From contig JAJRTI010000819.1 in assembly GCA_024278415.1 (NCBI GenBank), forward strand, positions 1-22,995: a stretch of DNA of 22,995 nt, read 5' to 3'. This stretch comes from Planctomycetota bacterium. Lineage in GTDB: Bacteria > Planctomycetota > Brocadiia > JAJRTI01. This document shows positions 1 through 8,200 of this stretch, in pieces (position 1 is the first letter of the stretch; each line of letters begins with the position of its first letter). The notes under the pieces were generated by a model. The model was not told where the DNA came from and ran no database searches. It saw nothing but the letters and a program-made list of their open reading frames with translations. A program made the translations under genes and the position numbers.

Positions 1-17
1 CGGTCAGCGAGGCTCAT
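1..17 (-). CDS. Possible start of a further minus-strand gene (partial)
   Basis: An ATG lies at 17-15 on the minus strand and opens a frame reading MSLAD before the window ends. A weak purine-rich stretch (AGAAGA) lies upstream. It sits 64 bases after the stop of the lipoprotein gene on the same strand, so it could be the next gene of that operon. Five codons cannot identify a product. Confidence 0.2.
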
Positions 18-57
18 GTTCGGTCTTCTTCTACAGGTTCTGCGCCGCGTGCGGTAG

Positions 58-77
58 CCGCACCCGCCAGGGTGCGG
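58..77. repeat. REP-like hairpin, copy 1 of the TAGCCGCA family
   Basis: A perfect 8-bp stem (58-65 with 70-77) closes a GCCA loop and is preceded by TAG at 55-57. The same architecture, including TAGCCGCA and the GCCA loop, recurs at 9055-9077 and, with one stem mismatch, at 9785-9807. The changed stem bases compensate each other between copies 1 and 2, so the fold is kept while the sequence varies. It lies just after the stop of the lipoprotein gene and has no T-run, so it is not a standard intrinsic terminator, although it could protect an mRNA 3' end. Confidence 0.6.
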
Positions 78-81
78 GCGC

Positions 82-663
82 TCACTCGCCCAGCCCGCGC
101 AGCGTCTGTGCGACGGCCTGTCGCTGCTGCGCGAGTTCGCGCATGCGCTGGGCGGTCTGCTGGGCCAGGCGGGTCAACAGCGTTCTCACCTCTTGAGGCG
201 GGTCGTCGCCAACGAGAGTGGCAATGGCGGTGTTGACCTCCTCCCATTGCTCCGCCATAGCCGCCATGGTTCGGCCCTGCGCTTCAGCAAGGGCCAGCAG
301 GCCGGCAGCCAGATCGTCGTTGGCCCCGGACGCGACAGGCTGTGCCTGCTGTGCAGAGGGGGCGGCTGGCTCAGTGGCCAGGTCGAGCAGCGGATCGAGG
401 GGCACGGCTGGGACCGCCGGCCGCTTCGCCAGCCTGACATAGGCCTCTTCGAGTCCGGCGAGATGCGCCTTGTGCTTGGCCATCAGGCGCTCGAGGTCGC
501 GCACGCGCTTCTGGAGCGTCGCCACTTCCTGGCGTAAAACCTGCGCGTCGTTGCGCCGGCCGCAGCCGAGCACAACGACAACGCAGGCGGCGCCGGCCGC
601 GGGTCCCAGCCATGACCGAACGACCGGCGCCTGATGTCGATGCACCTGAGAGGAGGAGTTCAT
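82..663 (-). CDS. Predicted coiled-coil lipoprotein of unknown function
   Basis: This is a 193-aa protein that I do not recognise as a named family. It has a basic N-terminal stretch, a hydrophobic segment (about residues 18-32) and a lipobox-like VLGC ending at Cys34, so it is probably an exported lipoprotein. Residues about 41-80 have strong heptad character (LRQEVATLQKRVRDLERL), followed by a Pro/Ala-rich linker (82-113) and a second helical part rich in Gln, Ala and Arg up to the C-terminus. It starts at ATG 663 with no clear ribosome-binding site, 29 bases after the stop of the upstream secreted protein, so the two are probably cotranscribed. A periplasmic scaffold or tether is a guess from shape only. 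The Leu before Gly-Cys makes the lipobox slightly atypical. Confidence 0.7.
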   Translation of the reverse strand: MNSSSQVHRHQAPVVRSWLGPAAGAACVVVVLGCGRRNDAQVLRQEVATLQKRVRDLERLMAKHKAHLAGLEEAYVRLAKRPAVPAVPLDPLLDLATEPAAPSAQQAQPVASGANDDLAAGLLALAEAQGRTMAAMAEQWEEVNTAIATLVGDDPPQEVRTLLTRLAQQTAQRMRELAQQRQAVAQTLRGLGE

Positions 664-692
664 GATCGGCGCGCCTGGACGCGTGCGGGGTG

Positions 693-1331
693 TCAGTCGA
701 GGACTCCGTTCATAAGCAGCACGGCCTCTTGGCGGAGGGTCACAATCTGCTTGAGGTCTCCGCGCAGTTGCTTGAGTTGCGCCTCGGCCTGCTCACGCTT
801 GCGCTCGGCTTCTTCGCGCCGGGCCGTCTGCGCGGCGGTGTACTGGGCGCGCACGTCGCGGTACTTCTTCATCGCGGCCTGGAGTTGGCCGGCGTCTGGG
901 TTGTCTTGTTCGAGCAGTTTCTTGAGTTCCTCATACGCGCTGCGGGACTGATCCCGAAGCTGCTGCTCGGCCTCGGAGCGCTCGTGGCCACGGGTGTACA
1001 TCGAACGCCGCGTGTCGAGGATCTGCTTGATCTGCATTTCTAGGATCTGCCACTCCTCAGCATTTGCGGGCTTGAGTTGCTCCTTGACCCGCGCCATGAA
1101 CTCCTTGCGGCGCTGCTCCATCTGCTGCTGCCGTCGCTCCGTGAACCACGCGCGGCGCTCCTCTGTGGACATGTTCCGCAGCTTCTCGCGGTCCTCCTGC
1201 GACAGGCGCATGAATCCGCCACGGCCGCCGCGGCCGCTGCGGCCAGGCCGGCCTCCTCTGTCTTGGGCCACGGCCAGGGACGCAAACAGGCCAACCAAGC
1301 ACAACACCCATGCAATGCGCAGCATCTTCAT
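693..1331 (-). CDS. Secreted helical protein with RGG-rich N-terminus
   Basis: This 212-aa protein begins with a clear Sec signal peptide (basic MKMLR, a hydrophobic core at about 6-20, cleavage near AVA-Q at 22/23). An Arg/Gly-rich segment follows (residues 25-39, several RGG units), and the rest is charged and almost wholly helical, with many Gln, Glu, Arg and Lys residues. The conserved-looking pieces are AEEWQILEMQIKQIL (91-105) and, near the end, VTLRQEAVLLMNGVLD. These resemble the helical hairpin and TxRQEA tail seen in some small periplasmic proteins of PVC-type genomes and are loosely like Spy/CpxP LTxxQ proteins. That likeness is from memory and is weak. The start is well supported: AGGAGG-type ribosome-binding site at 1337-1344, five bases before ATG 1331. 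It is followed closely by the lipoprotein gene. Confidence 0.75.
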   Translation of the reverse strand: MKMLRIAWVLCLVGLFASLAVAQDRGGRPGRSGRGGRGGFMRLSQEDREKLRNMSTEERRAWFTERRQQQMEQRRKEFMARVKEQLKPANAEEWQILEMQIKQILDTRRSMYTRGHERSEAEQQLRDQSRSAYEELKKLLEQDNPDAGQLQAAMKKYRDVRAQYTAAQTARREEAERKREQAEAQLKQLRGDLKQIVTLRQEAVLLMNGVLD

Positions 1332-1383
1332 GGCGACCTCCTCCGGCGGCTATGCGCCGGCCAATGGGACGAAGAAAACTCGC

Positions 1384-1402
1384 CGCCAACTCGATGTTGG
1401 CG
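1384..1402 (-). promoter_or_regulatory. Hairpin in the leader of the secreted protein gene
   Basis: CGCCAAC (1384-1390) pairs perfectly with GTTGGCG (1396-1402) around a five-base loop. It lies 52 bases upstream of the ATG at 1331, in the presumed untranslated leader, and is not followed by a T-run. It may influence mRNA stability or translation, or it may be chance in GC-rich DNA. Confidence 0.35.
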
Positions 1403-1736
1403 ACTTGCGACTAGATGGAGCTACGCATGCCACATGCCACAGCGCAGCTAGCGCAAGCCATTGGGGGAGGAAGGGTATTGCGCCAAGAGGCCATCTGTAT
1501 GCCGTGCTATGTCAATGTGTTCCGCCACTCGCCCCCGCGTGCGCTTGTGCGCGGCCATGCCGCTCCGCCCGTACCGCAGGAACACGCCTGCAAGACGTTC
1601 ACAGCGCTTGCGCGCGCTCCGTGCAAATATTGCAGGCCAAACACGTAAACAAGTTTTGCTTGCGCGTGACTACTGCTTTGACGCCCCAAAGGCAAGCGAT
1701 TGGCAAGTCCGGCGTTGTTTGCGCGGGCAACCTCTC

Positions 1737-1936
1737 CGTGCCGTAGGCACGTTTGAGAATAGCCCAGCACTTCAGTGCTGGGGATAGGTTCGCCCACAGG
1801 TTCTCCCGCAGTCCCGTAGGGACGGCTGAACCCGTCCTCGCCGGGCCAATCAGCCGTCCCTACGGGACTCGCCGCCTTTCTGTTCGGCTACCCAGCGCTG
1901 GAGCGCTGGGCTATTCTCGGTCGTCCCTACGGGACG
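1737..1936. repeat. Cluster of REP-like palindromes (five hairpins, inverted units)
   Basis: Five perfect hairpins lie within 200 bases: 1737-1751 (6-bp stem, GTA loop), 1763-1782 (9-bp stem, TC loop), a 20-base inverted repeat at 1810-1829 against 1850-1869 whose arms each contain a GTCCC-GTA-GGGAC palindrome, 1891-1910 (9-bp stem, GG loop), and 1922-1936 (6-bp stem). The block GAGAATAGCCCAG at 1755-1767 reappears as its exact reverse complement at 1906-1918, so the cluster is two units in opposite orientation, the usual layout of bacterial interspersed mosaic (BIME) elements. Such elements are normally mobilised by REP-associated tyrosine transposases (RAYT, IS200/IS605 relatives). No transposase gene is visible in this window. 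Confidence 0.8.
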
Positions 1937-2073
1937 AAGCGGAGATGGAAATCAGTGGTTACTCCCTTTTCTGTTGTCGGCCGCGAACACCAACAACCCG
2001 CCAAGACAGCAGGGCCGCGTAACGACCGGCCTGGCTTCTGCCGCAGCGCGTCTCGTGCTGACCCGTATCGGGG

Positions 2074-5000
2074 TCACGCCGTCTTGAAGATACGCTTGAC
2101 CCACTGCCCCACGTCGTCGATGAGCGAGTACATGGAGGGCATCACCACCAGAGTGAGAATCGTCGAAGTGCTCAGGCCCGCCACCAGAGCGAGGCACATG
2201 GGCGCGTACATGCGATCCCGGCCCTCGACCGGCCCAAAGACCGAAGGCAGCTTGACTTCCGCCCACGCGAGGGCCGCGTGGTACCACTGGCCCACGAAAC
2301 TGGGCAGCCACTGCCACCCGTCGACCCACTTGGTCGTCATGGCGATCAGCAGCGGCAGGACCATGGGCAGCAGGCCGAGGATCGTGGTGAGCGTGGTCAT
2401 GAGAATGGGCCGCAGCCGGTCGCACCCGCCCTTGAGGAGCGCCTCGCGCCGGTCCACGCCCTCGCGGCGCAACTGGTTCACGTGGTCGATGAGCACGATC
2501 GCGTTGTTCACGACTAGGCCGCACAGCAGAAGGATACCGATGATGGACATGTGGTCCACGGGCGTGCCGGTGAAGTGGAAGCCAAACGCGACGCCAAAGA
2601 ACGCGAAGGGGATCGAGAACATGATCACAAACGGATGGACGAACGACTCGAAGAGCGAGGCCATGATCATGTACACAAGCCCGGCCGCGAGGAGCAGCCC
2701 AAAGCGCGTGTCGCTGTCCTCCTGGCGATACCAACGCGACTGGCCGAAGGACCACGAGTACCCCGGCGGCATCGGGAACTTGGACATGGACTTCTCGATC
2801 AGGGCGCGGGCCATGCCGCTGTGCCGGCGGTCGGTGTTCGCGGTCACGTTCACCACGGATTGCCGGTCTTGCCGGCGCAGCCGATTCGGGCCTCGGACGC
2901 GGGTGAAGCTGGCGATTTGGTCGAAGGTCACCAGTTCCTTGCTGCCGCTCTCGAACTCCAAGTTCTTGAGTTGCTCCAGGCTCACCCGATCCTTCTCGCG
3001 CAGCTCCACCTTGATGTCCACTTCCTTGTCGCGCGTCTTGAACCGGCTCGCCGCGCGCGACGAGAGTGCGGACATGACGCCCCTCGCGACGCGGAGGGGC
3101 GTGAGTGCGAACCCCTGAGCGCGGTCGCGGTCGATGACCGCGCGAATCTCCTCCCGGCCGTTCTCAATGCTCGTGTCGACGTCCGAGACGAAGGGGACCT
3201 TCTCAAGGCGCTCTCGCACCAGGCCGGCGAGGCGCTCGATTGCGTCGGTGCGCGGGCCCTTGAGGTCGACGGACACGCCGGCCTGCTCGCCGCTCATGCC
3301 GTAGTGGCGCCCCGCCCGATAGCGCACGCCGGCGATGCTCGGCAGCGCGGCTTTGATCTCCTCCTTGAGCACGTCCGTGCTGCGCTTGGCCTTGTCCTCC
3401 TCGGTCAGGTACACCTCCAGCATGCCGCCGTTGCGCTGAATGCGGGAGCTAATGGTCTCGATCTCCAGCTCCGCGCGGCGCGGGTCGAGCGCCCGCTCGA
3501 GCCGGTCGAACACCTTGCGCGTATCCTCCAACTCGAACGTGCGGGGCGTGTCCACGCGAATGCGGACGCGTCGGGCGCCCCTGCCGAACCGGCGAGACTT
3601 CTCGATGTGGAAGTACATGTAGATGCTGAACACGCCCAGCACCAACGCCATGAACACGGTGACCATGCGAAACCGCAGCGTGGCCGAAAGCACGCCGTGG
3701 TAGAGGCGGATGAGCATCTGCACAAACCACGATTTCTTGTGCGTCTTGCCCACGAGCACCCTCGACGCCGCCAGCGGCACCAGCGTGAGCGCGACGAGCA
3801 GCGACGCGGAGAGCACGAGGCAGATGGTCATGCCAAAGTCCTTCATGAAGAACCGCATGCGGCCCGACTGGAAGAACATCATGGGCACGAACACGCACAT
3901 GGTCGTCGCGGTCGCGGCCAGCACGGCCGTGCCCACCTGCGACGCGCCGGCCACAGCCGCGTCGCGCGCGGAGAGATCGTGGTCCTCGCGCATGCGGAAC
4001 ACGTTCTCCAGCACCACCACGGCCGGGTCCACGAGCATGCCCAGCGAAAGCATGAGCCCAGACAGCGACACGATGTTGATCGTGATCGAGGATCCCAGCA
4101 GGCGTATGGCCAAGAACATGAGCCCAATCGCAAACATGACGCTTAGCGGGATCGCTGCGCTCACGATCAGCGTGCTGCGAACACTGCGCAGGAAGAAGTA
4201 CAGGATGATCATCACGAGCACGCCGCCGCTGAGGCCCGCGTTCTTGAGGCTGTTGAGGCTCTTGAGGATATCCTTCGAGCGGTCGCGGTACACGTACATG
4301 CGAATGCCCGCGATGCTCGGCTCGGACTTGAGCTTCTCCAACTCGGCCTGCACGCGCCTGGACACGGCGACGAGATTCGCGCCGCTCGATTTGAAGACGC
4401 GCAGCCCCACGGCCTCGCGGCCGTCGACCAACTGGTAGGAAGTTTTGTCCGGGAAATCGTATCGCACGTCGGCCACGTCGCCGAGCCGCACTTTGCCGCG
4501 CTTGAGGGGCAGGCGTTCCAGATCTTCCGGCTTCTGTAACTCGCCCATGATGCGCACCACGTAGCGCCGGCCCGCGTCCGTGATGTTGCCGGCGGACATG
4601 GTGATGTTGTTGTTGCGCAACGCCGCGCGGATGTTGAACGGCTCCACGCCGCAGGCCTTCATGCGCGCGAGGTCAAGTTCCGCGAGGAGTTGGCGCTCCT
4701 CCAGGCCCCACACATCCACGTTGGCCACGCCCTCGAGGCGCTCGAGGCGGCGCCGAATGACGTTCTCGACCGCTTCTTGGAGCGCCGCCTTGCCGTACAC
4801 ACTGGACATGGCGATCTCGACGACCGGCAAGTCCGTGGTCTGCCAGCGCCAGATGTTGATGCGTTCCACGTCGTCCGGCAGCTCCGGCCGCACGCGGTCG
4901 ATCCGGTCCCGCACCTCCATAGCCGCCAGGTCCATGTTCACGTCGTTGCCAAACTGCCACGTCACGCCTCCGCCGTTGCTGTCGGAATCGCCATAGAGCG

Positions 5001-5235
5001 CCTCGACTCCCTTCACCGTGCCCATGGCCTCTTCGAGGGGCCGCGTGATGAGCCTTTCGCACTCCCGCGGCGACGACGACGGGTAGCTCACGCGCACGCG
5101 CAAGTGCCGCGACGAAATCTCGGGGAGGTACTCGAGTGGGATCAGCCTCAACGAGATGGCGCCGATGACCACGACGCTCAGCACGAGCATCATCGTCGTG
5201 ATCGGCCGGCGCACGGCGAAGGCGGGTAGGCTCAT
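2074..5235 (-). CDS. RND efflux permease (second of pair)
   Basis: This is a 1053-aa inner-membrane proton-driven exporter of the HAE-1/AcrB-like RND superfamily. The family layout is intact: TM1 at about 11-30, a first periplasmic porter region, TM2-TM6 at about 334-492, TM7 at about 523-541, a second porter region, and TM8-TM12 at about 845-1038. In TM4 the proton-relay motif reads LGMLVDPAVVVLEN: Asp403 is kept, but the neighbour that is Asp or Asn in most relatives is Pro404. TM10 has VVNNAIVL in place of the AcrB lysine. About 40 extra residues (966-1005, Trp-rich) sit between TM11 and TM12 on the predicted periplasmic side. The ATG at 5235 overlaps the stop of the preceding permease as ATGA, indicating translational coupling. 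The frame stays open upstream of 5235, but that is a shadow of the other permease. Confidence 0.93.
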   Translation of the reverse strand: MSLPAFAVRRPITTMMLVLSVVVIGAISLRLIPLEYLPEISSRHLRVRVSYPSSSPRECERLITRPLEEAMGTVKGVEALYGDSDSNGGGVTWQFGNDVNMDLAAMEVRDRIDRVRPELPDDVERINIWRWQTTDLPVVEIAMSSVYGKAALQEAVENVIRRRLERLEGVANVDVWGLEERQLLAELDLARMKACGVEPFNIRAALRNNNITMSAGNITDAGRRYVVRIMGELQKPEDLERLPLKRGKVRLGDVADVRYDFPDKTSYQLVDGREAVGLRVFKSSGANLVAVSRRVQAELEKLKSEPSIAGIRMYVYRDRSKDILKSLNSLKNAGLSGGVLVMIILYFFLRSVRSTLIVSAAIPLSVMFAIGLMFLAIRLLGSSITINIVSLSGLMLSLGMLVDPAVVVLENVFRMREDHDLSARDAAVAGASQVGTAVLAATATTMCVFVPMMFFQSGRMRFFMKDFGMTICLVLSASLLVALTLVPLAASRVLVGKTHKKSWFVQMLIRLYHGVLSATLRFRMVTVFMALVLGVFSIYMYFHIEKSRRFGRGARRVRIRVDTPRTFELEDTRKVFDRLERALDPRRAELEIETISSRIQRNGGMLEVYLTEEDKAKRSTDVLKEEIKAALPSIAGVRYRAGRHYGMSGEQAGVSVDLKGPRTDAIERLAGLVRERLEKVPFVSDVDTSIENGREEIRAVIDRDRAQGFALTPLRVARGVMSALSSRAASRFKTRDKEVDIKVELREKDRVSLEQLKNLEFESGSKELVTFDQIASFTRVRGPNRLRRQDRQSVVNVTANTDRRHSGMARALIEKSMSKFPMPPGYSWSFGQSRWYRQEDSDTRFGLLLAAGLVYMIMASLFESFVHPFVIMFSIPFAFFGVAFGFHFTGTPVDHMSIIGILLLCGLVVNNAIVLIDHVNQLRREGVDRREALLKGGCDRLRPILMTTLTTILGLLPMVLPLLIAMTTKWVDGWQWLPSFVGQWYHAALAWAEVKLPSVFGPVEGRDRMYAPMCLALVAGLSTSTILTLVVMPSMYSLIDDVGQWVKRIFKTA

Positions 5236-8200
5236 TTGCCGGCCTCCTGGCCCGCGGGGGATTCGTCGGCCACCGGCGAGAGCCGGCGCAGCCCGGCGAG
5301 GAAGGCTTGCTTCGCGCCCTCGACCACGTCGTACACGGTCGGCACGAAGAGCAGCGTGAGCAGCGTCGACGTGAGCAGGCCGCCGATGACGGTGATGGCC
5401 ATGGGCTGCCGCAGCTCCGAGCCTTGGCCTAGGCCGAGGGCCATGGGCAGCAGGCCGAGCACGGTCGTCGCCGTGGTCATCAGGATCGGCCGCAGGCGCA
5501 TGCTCCCGGCCTCGACGATGGCCTCGCGGCGGGCCATGCCTTCGGCCATGCGGCTGTTGATGCAGTCCACGAGCACGATCGCGTTGTTCACGACGATGCC
5601 GGCGAGCATGACCACACCGATGAGCACGAGCACGCTGATGGGCGTGTGCGTGAGCCAGAGCGCGAGCACCACTCCGATGAGCGCGAAGGGGATGGTGAAC
5701 ATGATCACGAACGGGTGCAGCAGCGACTCGAACTGCGACGCCATGACCAAGTAGACCAGGAACGCCGCGAGCGTAATCGCGAAGCGCATGCTGTTGAACG
5801 CGGTCGACATCTCCCGGCTCTGGCCGCTGACCCGTGCATCGAAGTCGCGCGGCATCTCGATGGCCGGCAGCCGGGCCTCGATCTCGGCAACCGCGCTCTT
5901 GAGATCGCGGCCGCGCAAGTTCGCGGTCACCAGCGCGACGCGCTCGCCGCCGATGCGCCGAATCTCGTTGGGCCCGGCCGTGCGCACCACGCGGGCGACC
6001 GACGCGAGGGGGATGGGCGTCTTGCCGCCGGGGTTGACGGTGAGCCGTTCGAGCGCCGGCACGCCGCGCAGGTCGGACTTGCGCGCCTGGACGCGAATGT
6101 CCACTTGCCGATCCTCGCGGCTGAGTTCCGTCGCCACGTCGCCCTCGACGTTGGCGCGAATGATGCTGGCAATGGACGCGATGTTGAGCCCAAGCCGCGC
6201 GGTCTTCTCGCGGTCGAAGATGACCTGGAGTTCCGGGTTGCCGCCGACGAGGCTCGTCTTCACGTCCGTCAAGCCCCGCATGCGGGCGAGCAGATCGACG
6301 ACCTTGCGCGAGACAGCTTCGAGCTTGAGAAGGTTGTAGCCTCGCACTTCGATCTCGATCGGCGTGGCGTAGCTGAACAGGCTCGGCCGGGAGAACTTGT
6401 ACGTGAGCGCGGCGATGGGGTTGCGGTGCAAGTGGTCCCGCAGCCGGGCCATCATGGCATCCTCGCCTGCCCGGCCCAGCCCCGGCTTGAGCCGCACGTT
6501 GATCTGGCCAATGTGCTCGAGTTCGTCGCTGGCATAGCCGCCAGTCTGCCCGGTCGTGCCGACGATGGTATAGACCTGGGCGACGGCCGGATCCGCCCGC
6601 ACCATGGTCTCGAGCCGCTCCGCGGATACGAGGGTTCGGGCAAGGGGCGTGCCCACGGGCGTCTCGTAGTCGATGTTGACTTCGCCTTGGCTCAACTCGG
6701 GAATGAGTTCCGACCCCAACCGGCCGTAGAGCACGTAGCAAAGCCACAGCGCGGCGACGGAGAGGACGAGCACGAGGGGCTTGTTCGCCAGCGCGGCGCG
6801 CACGACCCCTGGATAGGCCCTCGCGACAAGCGAGAACACGAGGTTGAATGCGAACACGAACGGCCAAAGGAGCGCGTGGAAGACGCGGCCGATTTCGGAG
6901 TAGACGATCTTGATGCAGGCCGCGGCGAGCATGCCGCCGCCCATGCTGGAGAGCAGGTAGAACCCCAGCAACACGAGCGCGGCGCCGCCCCAGGTCTTGT
7001 TCGAGAACCGGTCGATGGTCGCGTGGCCGAACTGCACCGCGTAGTTCTTGAGCGTCGGCCCTTCCGGCTTGCCGCCGCGCAGGAAGGCCGGCCCCGTCTC
7101 AACGGCCTTGGGCAGGCTCGCGTGCACCCGCTCAGGCGAGACGATCGTGAGCACAAGCAGCCAGCCTAGGAAGAGGACGACCGCAAGCCGCATGAGATGC
7201 CGCAACACGTTCGACGCGAGTTCACGGCCAATGAGGGCAAACGCGTGGCCGATGCGCACGATGCCGCCCGATAGGATAGACGCAAAGAGGAAGAACGCGA
7301 ACAGCATGCCAAGAATCCGAAGGGCCACGCCGGCCCGGTGGGCTTTCCACGCGTCGAGAGCCTCGCCAACGGGCCGCGGCCCCACCGTGCGCCACAGCCC
7401 GTATGAAGCCGCAGCGCCCCCTGCGAACAGGCACACCACCAGCACGCTCACAACCGCTGGATGGAACAGCCCGCGGGAGCCGGAGGCGCGCTCCCCCTCA
7501 GGGTCGTGATGGCCGCGGCCCCAGATCGGCAGCGACGCAAGCATGGGGATGAACGTGAGCGCGACGAAGAGGCTCACCATGAGCGATGCAGTCACGGTGA
7601 GGGCCTGATCCTGGAAGAGTTGCCCGGCGATGCCCTGCACGAAGACGATGGGGAAAAACACACACACGGTCGTGAGCGTGGACGCCACGACCGCGCGGCC
7701 CACTTCGTCCGTGCCCTTGCTCGCGGCGTCGAGCGCGGACATGCCCTCGTCCCGGCAGCGGGCGATGCTTTCGAGCACGACGATCGCGTTGTCCACGAGC
7801 ATGCCGATGCCGAGCGCCAGGCCTCCCAGGGACATGACGTTGAGCGTCACGTCGGTCGTGTACATGAAGAAGAACGTCGCCACGACCGACAGGGGGATCG
7901 ACACGCCCACGATGATCGTGCTGCCGAAGTGGCGCAGAAAGAGGTAGAGGATCGCGATGGCCAGCAGACCGCCGACCTTCGCGGTGCTCAGCACCTCGTC
8001 GATGCTCTGTTGGATGAACCGCGACTGGTCGGACACGATGGTGACCCGGGCCGTGGTCGCTCGGCGCTCCAGATCCCTCTGGACGTCCTTCAGCGCCTTC
8101 TTCACGAGATTGGCCACGCTCACCGTGTTCGCGTCGGCCTCCTTGTAGACCGCCAACTCAACGCTCTCGCGGCCGTCGATGCGGGTGATGACCGTGCGCT

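Larger units (their letters stand above)
1332..2073. other. 742-base non-coding gap with leader hairpin and REP-like cluster
   Basis: No convincing gene lies here. Several open frames of 60-110 codons exist on both strands, but none has a ribosome-binding site, a recognisable product or normal composition. The right third (1737-1936) is a cluster of REP-like hairpins. The left part contains the ribosome-binding site and leader of the secreted protein gene plus a 7-bp hairpin at 1384-1402. A more AT-rich patch at about 1622-1680 might hold the promoter for the secreted protein operon (minus-strand TTGTTT, 17 bases, TATTTG), but the match is poor and lies about 300 bases from the start codon. 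Confidence 0.6.

Noticed and set aside
994..1797. Overlapping ORFs of 77-250 codons in and beside the 1332-2073 gap
   Set aside because: None has a ribosome-binding site, a coherent domain or codon bias like the neighbours, and some run through the REP-like hairpins.
1737..1936. CRISPR array
   Set aside because: The repeats are inverted palindromes of different families with no regular direct repeat-spacer pattern and no cas genes.
2059..2076. Intrinsic terminator at the end of the second RND permease
   Set aside because: TGACCC and GGGTCA form a 6-bp hairpin, but it overlaps the stop codon and has no following T-run, so a terminator call is not supported.
2551..4146. Long plus-strand ORFs opposite the RND genes (531 codons here, similar at 5646-7169 and 7461-8519)
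   Set aside because: They are His/Arg/Asp-rich antisense shadows of third-position GC bias; the minus-strand translations are clear RND permeases.
5236..6867. Open frame continuing upstream of the second RND permease, giving a 1597-codon ORF
   Set aside because: The upstream 543 codons overlap the first permease in another frame, are Arg/Ala/His-rich with no domain, and the family N-terminus (MSLPAFAVRRPITT) starts exactly at ATG 5235.
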